Origin: Tieghemostelium lacteum
Lineage: Eukaryota > Evosea > Eumycetozoa > Dictyosteliales > Raperosteliaceae
Assembly: GCA_001606155.1 (NCBI GenBank)
Contig: LODT01000010.1
Location: 1 to 64,000 of the forward strand
Length of the DNA: 64,000 nucleotides
Direction: 5' to 3'
The position numbers and the translations under genes are program-made. Below, piece after piece: positions 12,434-24,204 of the stretch (position 1 is its first letter; each line of letters opens with the position of its first letter). Under the pieces are notes generated by a model that searched no databases, had not been told where the DNA came from, and saw nothing but the letters and a program-made list of their open reading frames with translations.

Positions 12434-15400
12434 ATGATTGAAATATCGAATATCTTATCTGATTTAACTTCCTTGGAGGAATTACATCAAAGATTTGAGA
12501 CCAATTCAGAGGATTTAAGTAATTTTATTAAATATGTAAATAGATTATTATCATTAAAGAAAAGAGTATCACAGCTTGGAACTACCACAAGCAACAGTAA
12601 CAATAATAACAACACATCAAACAATAATATAAATAATAGTATATCAAATCTTTTTATTTATATTGATAAATTAAAGAAATCACCACATATAGAGTCAGAT
12701 TTATTTGAAATATCATGTAATAACCCTATTTTGATGCCATCAGTATCATTTCACAGACTACCGGCACATTATACCAACAATCATCTCCTCTTATCAAATT
12801 CAAAATTTAATCAAGCTGTTTATTATAATTGCGACTCTGATAATAGTAGTAGTAGTAGCAGTCTCTATGGTAATACCCCTACAGGTTCTACCATTAAAAA
12901 TATATCAATTACTTCAACTAGCCCTCTAAATAATATAATACCGATTCAAAATCAATCAAATAACAATAATAATAGTATTAATAATAGTAAATCAAATATA
13001 CCAATACCTATAATCATACCACAGAATTCAGGTAAAGTTGAAATCAATGGTATGAATAGATTTCTTTCAGGATCAGATGAAAATTCATCTATTATCTCAA
13101 ATATATCAAATTTCCCATTATCATCATCACCACCTCTAAATGATAATTTTATAATAGATTTTAAAAATAGATTGTTATTAGAATCAAAGGGTAATAAAAA
13201 TAATAATAATAGTGATAATAATAATAGTAGTAACAGTAGTGAGATTAAAGAGATTACAATAAATGATCTAAAAGAGGAAACAAATGTAGATATTAAAAAA
13301 GTTAGAAATTGGTCACTAGACTTTTGGAATGCATTAGAAATGTCAAAAAATAGTGGTGACGAAAGTTTGTATGTATAACATATAAAGTTTGTTTTTTAAT
13401 GAAATTTATGTATTAATATTTAAATGTAAAGAATGAGAAGCCAAGTCATACAAAATATAGCAGAGGAGTTTGTTAGGGTTGCAACAGAACATGGTAAAAC
13501 GATTATAAGAGAAAAGAATAAACTAAGTGGTTGGACTATACCACCAAGTGATGTAGGTGGTTTTGCAGGTGGTCTAAAATACAGAAAAGATGGTATCTTT
13601 TTTAAATTTGCAGTCGATGTTTATGGTATATATGGTGGTGATGCTTTTGCAATGAAAGCTGCAGGACATGAACTAAAAGGGTTAATGTCCTATTTTAACT
13701 GTCAAATTGATGGTCTATATCTTCCATTGATGGCATTGATTGATTATATGGGATATAGATTGATTGCAACCTCTGAGTTGGCAATTGATGAAAATACTCT
13801 AGTATATGGTTCAAATGACGGTGGTAACACTATTCATGATAAATCTACTGATATGAGATCAAAAATGAAACAGGCTGCTGATATTTTGAATCTAAAAGGA
13901 CATTATACTGGAAAAGGTGGTGATGGTCAAAAATCAACATATATCCATGGACCATGTGATATAGAGGGTCATTTTACAACTGATCAACATTTTGTAATTA
14001 TTGACACTGCACGTATATTTCCACCAGAGAAACCAATACCCGGTAGAACTGGTTCACATCTCTATAATCTTTTGAGACCTGAATTGGTACGTTCCAGTAA
14101 GGTACCACTGTGTTCTGATTCATTTACAAAATTTGATGTTGGATCTGACAAAGAACAGAACAATGAAGAGGTTGAAAGATCACAAAAGAGATTGTTTTGC
14201 CAGATTATACCAAATTTTATATTATCACTCAATCAGAGAGTGAAAAGATCAAAAACCCAAAATATAATGGAACTCAGTCAAATGATACTTTTGATTGATT
14301 CTATGCACAGAGAAGGTATCAATGTTCGTTACCTAAATAGATTAAAAAAAACTGATATTCATGCTTTAGATAGTCGTCTTACAACTATACTAAATACTGA
14401 AATTATTGCAAGAAAAATTAAAAATCGTCTAAGAGAATACCTAAGAGTAACCTCACCACAACAACCACCTCTATCAATTAGTTCAATGTTGAACAACAAC
14501 ACCAACAACAACAATAATAATAATAATAATAATAATAATAATTTTGAAAAATTAGAGCTTACTGAAATTTGTACATTTTTAAATAGACTTTTAATTATAA
14601 GTCTACTACAGAGTTGTGATTTGGATGGATTTTCATTGGAATTACTCTTACATAGACTTGGTCAAATGATGGGATTCCAATTTAAAGAAGATCTTGCCAA
14701 GAGAATAACAAGTAATAATCATTTGATTTCACCGGAAGATTTAGTTTCTATAAAACCAAAAGTTAAATTCCTTCACATGGTACCATATCAACAGGGTGTA
14801 TCACTATTTCATCAGGCTATATCCATGTGTACTCTCAGTAAAAAAGACATGACACAATCAGATGCACTATTTCAACAAGCTGCTGAGAAATTCAAACAGG
14901 CAATTCAATCGAAACCAGACGACTACGAGATATTAACTCATTGGGGTATACTATTGTCAATGCGTGCTAAATCATTTCAATCTAATCGTGAATATATAAA
15001 ATTGAATGGCACATTGTACATTGAGAAACTTTATGAGGCAGCAGTAGAGAAATTTGAACAGGCTGTCAGAATAAAGAGAAATCATCACTATTCTCTATAC
15101 AATTGGGCTGATTGTCTAAAGAATTGGGCTCAGTTAAAACCACATGACTCTATTGAATCTGCAAGTTTGATTCAATTAGCAAAACAAAAACTAAAAGAAG
15201 CAGGTGTTTTTGAAAAGAAATGGTTTTTTGGAACACTTGAGACTAATGGTGCTGCTTCTCTACTCACTAATAAGGAGGCTGGAAGTTTTATCATTAGAAA
15301 TAGTGTAAGTCGTCCTGGTAGTTTTGTATTCTCTTACCTATCTGATCCAAATCGTAAGATTCTTCATTCCATTATAAAAACATCTTCTAAAGGTGGTTAT

Positions 15401-15437
15401 CATGTTGAAAATCTCCCATCAAGAAGACCAATCGATC

Positions 15438-15484
<47 letters not shown>

Positions 15485-15679
15485 CCAATTGAACAACCAA
15501 ACTCTTCAGATATTAAATTAAATACATCTGGTACTAGTGTTCCCACTAGAAAATCAACTCTACCAGTTGCTCTTAGCTCCCAATCACCAATCAATAATAC
15601 CATAACATATAAAACTCTGGAGGAATTTGTTGCTGATAAAATTAAACAAGGTTATATTCCTATTACTCAAAATTGGTAG
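12434..15679 (+). CDS. SH2 domain protein with CLU domain and TPR-like repeats (CldA-like)
   Basis: Exons are 12434-13368 and 13432-15679 (intron GTATGT..AAAG; phase joins as SLMRSQ), giving about 1060 residues. The N-terminal third is Asn/Ser-rich. From about residue 312 a CLU (clustered mitochondria) domain is clear: FKFAVDVYGIYGGDAFAMK, AAGHELKG, LVYGSNDGG, GPCDIEGHF, DTARIFPPE and HLYNLLRPELV. TPR-like helices follow (near 790-900, for example FKQAIQSKPDDYEIL). The C-terminus is an SH2 domain: WFFGTLETNGAASLL, GSFIIRNSVSRPGSF with the phosphotyrosine-binding Arg, and a final strand/helix near the end. A polyQ tract interrupts the SH2 at 15437-15484. SH2 with CLU is a dictyostelid combination; D. 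discoideum has a protein called CldA of this type, as I recall. The role is presumably a phosphotyrosine adaptor. An upstream ATG overlaps the start (see findings). Confidence 0.9.
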
Positions 15680-15833
15680 CACAAATAATGTATCCCAAAA
15701 ATATAAAAAAAATAAAACATATATCATAACAATTTCATCCGAATCACAAAAATTATTCCCAAAGATATCTTTTTAGCATATTTATCAAATATCAATAAAA
15801 GAATTATAATTGTATTTAGGTTGTTTTCGTTAA

Positions 15834-17985
15834 TTAGAGCAATAATTTTAATGGGTTTTCCATGTAGTCTTTGAATTTTTGTAACCATTCAGCACCAATA
15901 GCACCATCAATTACACGGTGATCGCAAGACAAGGTAACATTAAGAATGGTAGCTTGTTCAAAGTTTGGTTGACCATCAGCAGTGATGGCAGTACCTGGAA
16001 CATATCTAGTTTCAGTGGTACCAACAGCTAAGATTGCGGCTTGTGGTGGGTTGATTACAGCAGAGAACGATTTGATACCAAACATACCGAGATTTGAGAT
16101 TGTAAATGTACCAGTTTCGAATTCTTGAGGTGTCAATTTATTGGCATTAGCTTTTTCAGCCAATTGTTTGACACTGTTACTGATACTAGCTAAACCTCTC
16201 TTATCTACATCTCTGACAATTGGTGTAAATAATCCCCATTCAGTGTTTACTGCAACATTAATATCAATATTGTGATATTTTCTTACTGCATCTGCCATCC
16301 AGGTACTGTTAACAGTTGGAACGTCTTTTAATGCTGCTGATGCTGCTTTAATAATAAAATCATTAATTGATAATTTGAATTTGTTTTCTGATTTGCTGTT
16401 CAATTCAGTTCTCATCCTATAGTTATTTTTGTAGTATTAGTATAAAATTTGTTGGATATTAGCATTCTAACTAAAACATACTTTAATAATTTATCAACAC
16501 GACATTCCATAGTCAAATAGTAATGTGGGATAGTTTGTTTGGATTCAGTTAAACGTTTAGCAGTAACTCTACGAATATTAGAATGTGGAACATCAATGTA
16601 GTTTTGTGATGTAGATACTTGTTGTTGCTGTTTTGGTGATTCTCTAGCTACTTGTTGTGTTTGTACTTGTTGTTGTTGTTTTGGTTGTGGAGTGTAATTT
16701 AGTACATCAGCCTTAATAATTCTATTATTTGGACCAGTGCCAGCAATATTGCTATAATCTATATCTTTTTCTTTTGCAGTGAATTTAGCAGCTGGAGAAA
16801 TAAATATTCTATCACCTGATGATCTTTCAACATGTTGGCTTGAAGATGATGATGAGGTAGAAGTTGAAGTTGAAGTAGATTCCACAGGTCTCTCTTGAGC
16901 TGGTTCTTCTTGAATACCATCTTCAATGGTAAAGTCTGCAAATTTATCTACATCCTCTTTCTTTGGTACCACAATACAAACTGGTTGATCAACAGAGACA
17001 CCAGAAGTACCTTCAGAAACTAAAATCTTTGCCAAAAAACCAGATTCTTGGTATTCAAAGTCAATAGTAGCTTTATCAGTTTCAACTTGAGCAATAACTT
17101 CACCAGCTGAAATCTTATCACCTACTTTCTTTACCCATTTGGAAAGACCACCAGATTCCATAGTTGGTGAGAGTGCTGGTAAACCAACAACAGTGTGTTT
17201 TGGCCATGATTTAGTTGAGGCTGCAGCTTTCTTTGGTGCTTCTTTAGTTGCTGTTTGTACTTTTGGTGTTTCTTGAGTTGTAGTTGATGAAGCACCTTTA
17301 TAATCTTTAGCACTTTCAATATCTTCTTTTTTAGAAACAATTAATGCAATTGGCTACATTGTTTTTAAATAACCTGTTAGTTGGTGCTAAATTTTAAAAA
17401 AAGTGCAATAACATTACATACAGTATTAACAGTAATATTTTTAGATCCTTCAGGTACTAAAATTTTAGCTAAATAACCACTTTGTTCTTCATATTCAAAA
17501 TCCATAGTAGCTTTATCGGTTTCAATTTCAGCAATAGCTTGACCAACTTCAATTTTATCACCTTCCTTCTTTTTCCATTTTGCAATATTACCAGATTCCA
17601 TAGTTGGTGAGAGTGCTGGCATAGTAATTTCTTTTGCTTTAGCTATATATTATAGTGTATTTCGCAAAAGTGGTTTAAAAGTCCAAAATAATTATTTTAG
17701 ATAAGTACAATTGCTTCTATTTTGTATTTTAATAGTATTCCACATACATTTAGTTGAATAAAATCTCAATAAAACTGAGTTATTAGTAAAAGAAATTTGA
17801 TTGATATTATTGCTAGACTTAATAGTCATAGTAGTGTTATTGAGTTTGCTGCTAACATTACTATTTTTGATTGTCTGTTTTGAAATGGTTGAAAATGATC
17901 TAACAGAGTTGATTAATGGTGTAACATTTTTTGATTCCAATGAGGTAATCTGTTTGATTACTCTAAGTGAATTTGATTTTAGCAT
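15834..17985 (-). CDS. pdhC: Pyruvate dehydrogenase complex E2 (dihydrolipoamide acetyltransferase)
   Basis: Exons are 17985-17748, 17642-17422, 17353-16482 and 16416-15834, giving 637 residues with all phases consistent. The N-terminus is basic, Ser/Asn-rich and lacks acid residues early on, as in a mitochondrial presequence. Two lipoyl domains follow, each with the lipoyl-lysine motif ([12 protein letters not shown] and [12 protein letters not shown]). Next are a Gln/Ser-rich linker, a peripheral subunit-binding domain ([32 protein letters not shown]) and the catalytic domain, ending with the active-site motif [16 protein letters not shown]2 transfers acetyl groups from E1-bound thiamine to CoA and forms the core of the mitochondrial complex. 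It is divergently paired with a small gene on the other strand across about 110 bp. Confidence 0.97.
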
Positions 17986-18097
17986 TTTGTCTGAAGAACA
18001 AATTTGAAAAAAAAAAAAAAAAAAAAAAATTTAAAAGTCTTTTTAGTTTTTATGATTTTATACCACCATAATAAGTTTATGTGAATATTTGTATCAA
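17986..18097. promoter_or_regulatory. Shared head-to-head promoter, pdhC and small ORF
   Basis: Only 112 bp separate the two start codons. The interval contains a long A run at about 18007-18030. Such homopolymer tracts are a common dictyostelid core-promoter feature. The promoter role is inferred from position. Confidence 0.4.
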
Positions 18098-18289
18098 ATG
18101 CAAAATCAACCTCAGGAAGATCAAATATCTCCATTCCCAGATTTAAACCCGACATTAAAAGTTTTATTAGTTGAAACCAAGAAACTTACAATTGCTAATA
18201 ATCACTTTTTTAAACATCACAACAAACTTAAAGTAACAATTCACACTATAAAAACACAAGAAAATCTATTTGATTTGACAGGAAATTAG
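18098..18289 (+). CDS. Small hypothetical protein, 63 residues
   Basis: An open frame from ATG 18098 to TAG 18289. An in-frame TTG nine bases earlier is ignored. The protein begins with MQNQPQEDQISPFPDLN and continues with an amphipathic stretch (LKVLLVETKKLTIANNHFF) and a basic Lys/His segment. Support is indirect: its size fits a gene, codon use matches the neighbours, and it sits head-to-head with pdhC. I do not recognise the family; a small helical subunit of a larger complex is one possibility. It could also be a chance frame. Confidence 0.45.
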   Translation: MQNQPQEDQISPFPDLNPTLKVLLVETKKLTIANNHFFKHHNKLKVTIHTIKTQENLFDLTGN

Positions 18290-18466
18290 AAATGAATAGT
18301 AAAAATTAACATATATTATAACCAAAGAAATTTATATTAATAAAAAATGATGGTTATATTAAATGTATATGAAAAACCCAAATTTCATCAAAGCTGAAAA
18401 GAAAATTTTTTTTTTTTGATTCAAAAATCTTTATTTTTTTTTATTGATATTTGTTGCAATATAAAT

Positions 18467-21400
18467 ATGGACAAATTAAGTGGATTAACAAAAGATTCAC
18501 TTACTAAAGGCTTAAAGGGAGGAAAAGATATTCTGTCGAAATTTGGAAAATCTAATCCCAGGGATAGCAGTAAATTTCAATTTGATATTAAATTGCTAAA
18601 TGTCGAAAATGTACCAAAGACAGATGGTGCCATTTTCATTGCTTGGAAACGTGGTTCTAAAGCATCAAATAATGGACAAACTAAACCGGTTTCAGCAACT
18701 GGTAAATCAGTACAGATTAACCATCAATTTACACTAGTAACTACCTTACAAAAAGAGAAACCACCAAAAAGAACCTATGAGGAAAAGAATATTTCCATCT
18801 CCATCAAAGAGGTATGTACTGTAACCATAAATAATCTTCTATCTATAATATATTTATTTACATATTAAACCCCCATTTTAGGAAAAAGGTAAAAAATCAT
18901 CAACCCTTGGTAAAACTGTTTTAAATCTTGCAGATTTTACATCATCTACTAATGGTAAAGATCAGTTTAAGATGATTTCGATTAAACAAAAGAAAGGATC
19001 AGCATTACAGTTGACATTGAATGTAGCTACAAAGGAATTGGAAATGGATCCAGATGAACCAATGACAGAGACTGATATGAATTCAAATGATGGTTCAGAT
19101 GATGAAGAAGGTGAAGATTTTGAAAATGACGATTTATCTAGTAATCACAGTGCTGATACCTCATCAGTTACTAGTAATTCATCATATCAATCCCATACAA
19201 CTACTACTCAAAAAGTAGTTGGTGGTGGAGGTGGTACTTTTAATAGAACCACAACTAATGCTAGTGGTACTACTACTAGTAGTCATAATCCACCGTCTTT
19301 TCAACGACAAAATTCATCTAGAGATGATGAATCATTTAGTAGCATGACAAATATACCAAGTAATCTAGATGAACAACATAAAAAAGAATTGGCACAGTTA
19401 CTTGGAACACCAACAAAAACTACTCCATCTCCAACTCCAAAATCTACAACACCAACATCAACTTACAGTTCAAATACTAATGATAGTAGTAAAACGGATG
19501 AACAACATAAAAAAGATTTAAATTCATTATTAAGTAATAATACAACATCTAATACCAGTAAATATTCAGCACCTACAACTACAACAACAACAGCTTCAAC
19601 ACCTTCATCAACTGCCAATGAAGGTAATCTTTCACTAAATGAAAGAAGATTAAAAAGAGAAAATGAAGATCAATATAAAAAAATTAAAGATCTAGAAAAA
19701 CAAATTGGTGATTTACAAAAACAAAAAGGTGGATCTTCAAGTGGTGGTAGTGGTGGGAATGTTTTAAATAGTACTGAATATTTAGAACTAAAACAAAGAT
19801 TTAAAGAGGTTGCCAGTGAAAATGTAGATTTGGAAGACAAGATTAAAGAATTGGAGGAAAAATTAAATAATACCAGATCTGGTAGTGTATCACCAATGGG
19901 TGGTGCTAGTGGTGGTTCTAATCCAAAAGACCAAAGACAGATATCTGATCTACAAGAACAAGTTAAACAAAAGAATAAGGAGGTTCAGGATTTAAATGGA
20001 AAAGTTAGACAATTGGAAAATGATCTCTATGAACAATTACAACAGTTTACACTATCCGGTAGTAATTCTTCTGATAAAGATTCAGAAATTGATAGTCTAA
20101 AGAGAGAAGTTCAAAATCTTAAAGATCAATTACAACAACAACAACAATCACCATCTGGTGGTGGTTCACAGGCAATGATTGGTGGTGGTTCTCTTGAATT
20201 AAAGAGAAAGATTCAAGATCTTACCAAAGAAATCAAAGATAAAGATGATATGATTTCAAAATTGAAATCTGGTAGCTCAACTCCATCATCATCAGTTGTA
20301 TCACCACAGATTTCTGGTGGTCAAGTAAAAATTCTTGAGACTCAAAACACTGAATTACAAAAACTAAATCAAAATCAAAAAGTTGAAATTGATAGACTTA
20401 AACAGGAGTTATCAGCTGCAAAATCATCACCACAACCAACAAATAATAATAATAGAGATCTACAAGATAGAATCATTCAATTACAAAGTGAAAACAAACA
20501 ACTATTGAATGAGTTAGAGGAAGTAAACGATAAATTGAACGAATCTAAATATAATCAAGATAGAATGCAACAATCCATTTTAGATCTACAAGATCAGAAT
20601 GAACAATTACAAAATAAGATGCAGACATCAATGGCAAGTGCAAGTTCATTGAGTTTTGGTGCTGGAAAAGCTTCTAATCAATCTAGTAACCAAAAACAAG
20701 ATCAACTAAAACAAGAAAAAGAGAAATTGGAACGTACTTTGGAATCTATTCAAACTGAACTACAAAAAGAACGTGATAGAACTAAAAAACTACAAAGAGA
20801 ATTAGACCAACAAAATAATAGAGTTAGGGATTTAGAGAATGAATTGGCCTCTGGTAGTAGTAGTAGTAGTGGAAGACAGAATGGTAATGGTGGTAGTAGT
20901 ATTGCTAAATCTGATCTACAAGAACGTGAAGAAAATAGAATTATTGAACAATGTATCTATACTCAATCATTGACATTTAGAGATGGTGTTGGTGCATGTG
21001 CCTCATCACTCTATTCTAAATTGAGTGATCAAAATGCATTCTCACAAGAGAATTCTAGATTATTTAATAAGGTTATTAATGGTCTTACTCAGAGTGTTGA
21101 AAAGGCAATGTACAATTCACAAGAACTTGCCTATTGGCTATCAAATACCTCTGGTCTAATACATCTTATTAAAGATGGTCCAAATAATGTTAATGATAAT
21201 GATAGAGATCCACTCATTGATGGTATTCTAGTAAACCAAAATCAATCATCTCCAACAACTACCTCCAGAAGATCACCATCATTGAACTTTTACTATCAAT
21301 TAGAAAGTCTTTCAAGAGAATGCTATTCTCTACTTTTACATAATATTTATAAGGTATGTTATTTTAAATCGATCATTAAATTATTTTAATAGCTAAAATC

Positions 21401-22048
21401 TAATTATTTTTTTTCTAGAAATTAAATCCAAAATTGAATAATCTAATATCAAGTGCAGGTGTAGTAGATAAGAAAACTAATAGATTCTCATCTACCATGT
21501 CACACACACAAGATATTCAAAAGCTATGTAAAGTTTTGGGCAAATATTTAAATTATTTCAAAGATAATTTTGTATTTGATTCCATTGTACAACAGTTTTT
21601 CTCACAGACATTTCATTATATTAGTTACACAATGTTGAATGAAATTATAGATAATGGATCTCAAAATAACATGTGCTCTCCCAGCAGTGGTTTTAAGATT
21701 AAATTGAGTATATCCATGATTGAGGATTGGATATCTCAATTAGAAGAACGTGATCTTTTACTACCATCTAAAGAGTATTTATCTGTAATTACTGAGGCTT
21801 CTAATTTAATGGTTATTGATAAATCAATATTCACTGACTCCGAAGCTATTCTATCAGCATTTTCTACTTTGAATATACTACAAATTAAAAAACTGTTAGA
21901 AATTTGGAAACCTGACCAATTGTCCCCTGATCCAATACCTTCTTCTGTATTATCAATGGCTAGAGGTAATTGGAATAGGCCAACTAATAATCTAACTCTA
22001 CAAATTGATCCTTCTATTTTAATAGAAGTTTCACCCCAATTAAATTAA
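18467..22048 (+). CDS. NT-C2, coiled-coil and dilute (DIL) domain protein
   Basis: Exons are 18467-18811, 18882-21353 and 21419-22048 (introns GTATGT..TTTAG and GTATGT..TCTAG), giving 1148 residues. I chose the ATG at 18467, which starts MDKLSGLTKDSLTKG. The N-terminal 150 residues look like the NT-type C2 domain of EEIG1/EHBP1 proteins: FQFDIKLLNVENVPKTDG, a basic strand FIAWKRGSK, and LNLADFTSS after intron 1. A Ser/Thr-rich acidic linker comes next, then long coiled coils (about residues 330-750) rich in LQ, KE and DL heptads. The last 350 residues match a DIL domain as in class V myosin tails: IIEQCIYTQSLTFRDGVGAC, AYWLSNTSGLI, ECYSLLLHNIYK and a C-terminal IEDWISQLEERDLLLP. There is no motor domain. 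A membrane or actin-linked scaffold or tether is likely. Confidence 0.88.
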
Positions 22049-22349
22049 ATATGCAATTAATCTAAAAAATAAAATTTTCTATTTTTACGTAGAAGATTTC
22101 AGTTTATTTATCATGATAATATTTTAAAATATTATTCTTATTTCAATATCCACATAGTAAAGATATCACCGAATCTGAATATTCATAATTAATATTTTTA
22201 GTAATGGATTTGTTTCAATTTAAAAGATTTTTTCTATATTTTTGAACTTGAAAGTTTTTATAAGAAACTTTGTCATAAAATAATGATGATATTTTTAAAA
22301 TAGATTCAAATATTTTTGAAAGTATATAAACTAAAATTAATAAGAATTT

Positions 22350-22545
22350 ATACAATTTTTTAAAAAATTTAATTATATTGAGAAGGCTTTCTCCAAGCTG
22401 ACATCAATTGAATCTTTATTTATAAAATAAAATTTTGTGTGTTTTGTTGAATTTATATATTAGAGGATTGATTTTATCCTGTTCATTATTGATTTGGAGT
22501 AGGACTATTTTGTCTTTAAGTAACTTCTTTTTAAGTTATATTATA
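22350..22545 (-). mobile_element. 5'-truncated LINE 3' end fragment
   Basis: Read on the minus strand this segment aligns with 40900-41090 on the plus strand. Shared words on the + strand here include TTTATAAAATA, TTTTGTTGAATTT, ATTTTGTCTTTAAG and TTATATTGAGAAGGC, in the same order as in the reverse complement of the other copy. It ends in a T run where the other copy ends in a poly(A) tract. It is a short, old, 5'-truncated copy of the same non-LTR element. Confidence 0.65.
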
Positions 22546-22992
22546 GGTGAGTGAATATGTTGTTGTTTGAAATTCGTATGTATCGAAATAGAATCTATAT
22601 CGATATTTATCGAATTCGAATATCTATAGAAATACTTCAACTACAAATTATTCAATATCAACATGAACAACAAATTCAGTATCAATGGTTGCAAAAAAAA
22701 GCCCAACTATCCATATTATTAGATAGGTGTAATGTTATGACAACAAACCCAGGTTTTACAATGTTTTATCAAATAAATAAAAGATTAGTATAATAGATAT
22801 TATAGTTAAAAAGAAAATTCAAATTTATTGGGTGTATTCAATTAATTAATGAAACCATTATACCAATGACTTTAATTTAATTGTAATTCTTTCATTTAAT
22901 TTTCAAAAATACAATAAATATTATAGTAATGATGTATTTGAATTTATTTTAGATCTATACTATATATAAGACATCAATATCTAATAGAACCT

Positions 22993-23322
22993 AAGTCTTT
23001 GCATCAATTTTTACTAAAAACACAAATGTACAAAAAGTATAGTATATTAACAAAATTAACATATTTTTTTTTTTATTCTTATTTAGTTTTTTCCAATGAT
23101 AAATAGTTTACCAAACCTGTAATGAAAGTGAAAGAAACCAGAAGGTCTGATGATAAGGAGAAGAGGCATAAGAGGATGATACCTAGTATCCGATTAATCC
23201 CTTTTTCGTAGTGGTTATACTCCTCCCATTCTTAAAAAACGCTTTTTAAGTATTTTCTTGCGTATATGATAAATAGGAATTAAAACATTTAGGCTTTTTA
23301 GTAAAAATTGATGCAAAGACTT
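22993..23322. mobile_element. Small non-autonomous element with 28-bp terminal inverted repeats (MITE-like)
   Basis: The left end 22993-23020 (starting AAGTCTTTGCATCAATTTTT) and right end 23295-23322 are perfect reverse complements over 28 bases. The element is 330 bp and has no coding frame. It contains repeat block A (23119-23235). A similar right terminus, one mismatch in the conserved part, occurs at 42234-42256 attached to block B. I see no clean target-site duplication, so the outermost bases are uncertain. The structure fits a deletion derivative of a DNA transposon, but no transposase is visible. Confidence 0.7.
23119..23235 (+). repeat. Dispersed repeat block A, copy 1
   Basis: About 115 bp. 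Core words are ACCAGAAGGTCT, GATAAGGAGAAGAGGCATAA, GAGGATGATACCTAGTATC and GTAGTGGTTATAC. Copies at 23388-23498 and 41518-41630 are about 85-90 percent alike by eye. This copy lies inside the inverted-repeat element. Confidence 0.8.
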
Positions 23323-23387
23323 CAATATAGTTAAATATAGTACAGTTATATTTCTTTAATTTAACTATATATAAAATCCTTAGTTCT

Positions 23388-23498
23388 TGTAATGAAAGAT
23401 ACCAGAAGGTCTTATGATAAGGAGAAGAGGCATAAGAGGATGATACCTAGTATCCGATTAGTCCCTTTTGCGTAGTGGTTATACATCTCCCTTTCTTA
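23388..23498 (+). repeat. Dispersed repeat block A, copy 2
   Basis: Same words and order as copy 1, 65 bp beyond the end of the inverted-repeat element, and joined directly to block B. The tail CCCTTTTGCGTAGTGGTTATA resembles a tRNA A box, but no B box follows. Confidence 0.8.
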
Positions 23499-23630
23499 CA
23501 TATATATTAGCCAAAAGATGCTAGAAGGCTCTAGAATCTTTACACAATTAATATAAATACTTTAGTAAATAAATTAAATAATTATCGTTTAAAATAATAA
23601 ATAGAAACCTCTTCTTTCTTACAAAAACTA
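23499..23630 (+). repeat. Dispersed repeat block B, copy 1
   Basis: Shares TATATATTAGCCAAAAGAT, CTAGAATCTTT, CACAATTAATATAAATAC, TTTAGTAAATAAATTAAATA and AAATAGAAxCCT with 42112-42230. It contains an imperfect inverted pair around AGATGCTAGA and TCTAGAATCT. Confidence 0.75.
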
Positions 23631-23748
23631 TTCTTGGCTATCTATTGGAAAAAATTTTTTATAAATTATACTGAGGGCTCTACAAAAACTTCTTTTCAAT
23701 TAATGACAACCATATCTTCCAAATTAACTAAAGGAGGTAGGCTTTTTG

Positions 23749-23921
23749 TTGGTGACCTACCTCTTTTGAATGATTTTAGGTAGGATCAGGGTATGGGTTT
23801 AATTTTTAGTTTGGATTTAATTTTATCCAAGCTAAGAGGCAGTCTTTTTGCATATTGGATAACGCAGAAGTAAGTGATGAGATTCCTTGATTGTAATCAA
23901 TTGGTATTGTAGATTGACTCT
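23749..23921 (+). repeat. Dispersed repeat block C, copy 1
   Basis: Shares GGTGACCTACCTCTTTTGA, CAAGCTAAGAxGCAGTCTTT, ATATTGGA and GATTGACTCTC, in order, with 41339-41515. Identity is lower than for block A. In the second island block C directly precedes block A; here it follows block B. Confidence 0.7.
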
Positions 23922-24204
23922 CCAAAAAAATTATTTATTCAGTATTAGTAATATATTATCCTGGACTGATATCTGCCAACAAATGAATTTCATTATGTAG
24001 ATATAGTACCAAAGTCAGAGTTGTTTCAAACAATTTTATTTTTTATTAAATTATCCCGAATTGGTTGAAATTTGTAATAAACAACTTCAATTTCTGATCT
24101 TTCAATTGACTATTGAAAACTAAGGGTAGTTGTTAATTATTTTGAATAATCGTTTTAAGGGAAAAGACTTAGTTTTTTTTTAAAAATTTATTTGTAGCGC
24201 AATT

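Larger units (their letters stand above)
22049..24204. other. Transposon graveyard I
   Basis: 2.15 kb without an intact gene. It holds a truncated LINE 3' end (minus strand), a small inverted-repeat element, a second copy of its inner repeat, and two further dispersed repeat blocks, listed separately. The same families recur at 40.3-42.3 kb. About 300 bp before the enoyl-CoA hydratase gene show nothing but AT-rich promoter-like sequence. Confidence 0.7.

Noticed and set aside
15437-15484. CAA array as a possible microsatellite or CRISPR-like array
   Set aside because: It is an in-frame polyglutamine tract within the SH2-CLU coding sequence; similar tracts occur in the mL44-like and bZIP genes.
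22551-22793. 80-codon frame (Ile/Tyr/Arg/Gln-rich) in transposon graveyard I
   Set aside because: Low-complexity sequence between transposon pieces, with no homology, splice or promoter support.
23460-23500. tRNA gene suggested by GCGTAGTGGTTATAC
   Set aside because: No B box, no acceptor or anticodon stem pairing, and the segment repeats three times within a larger transposon block.
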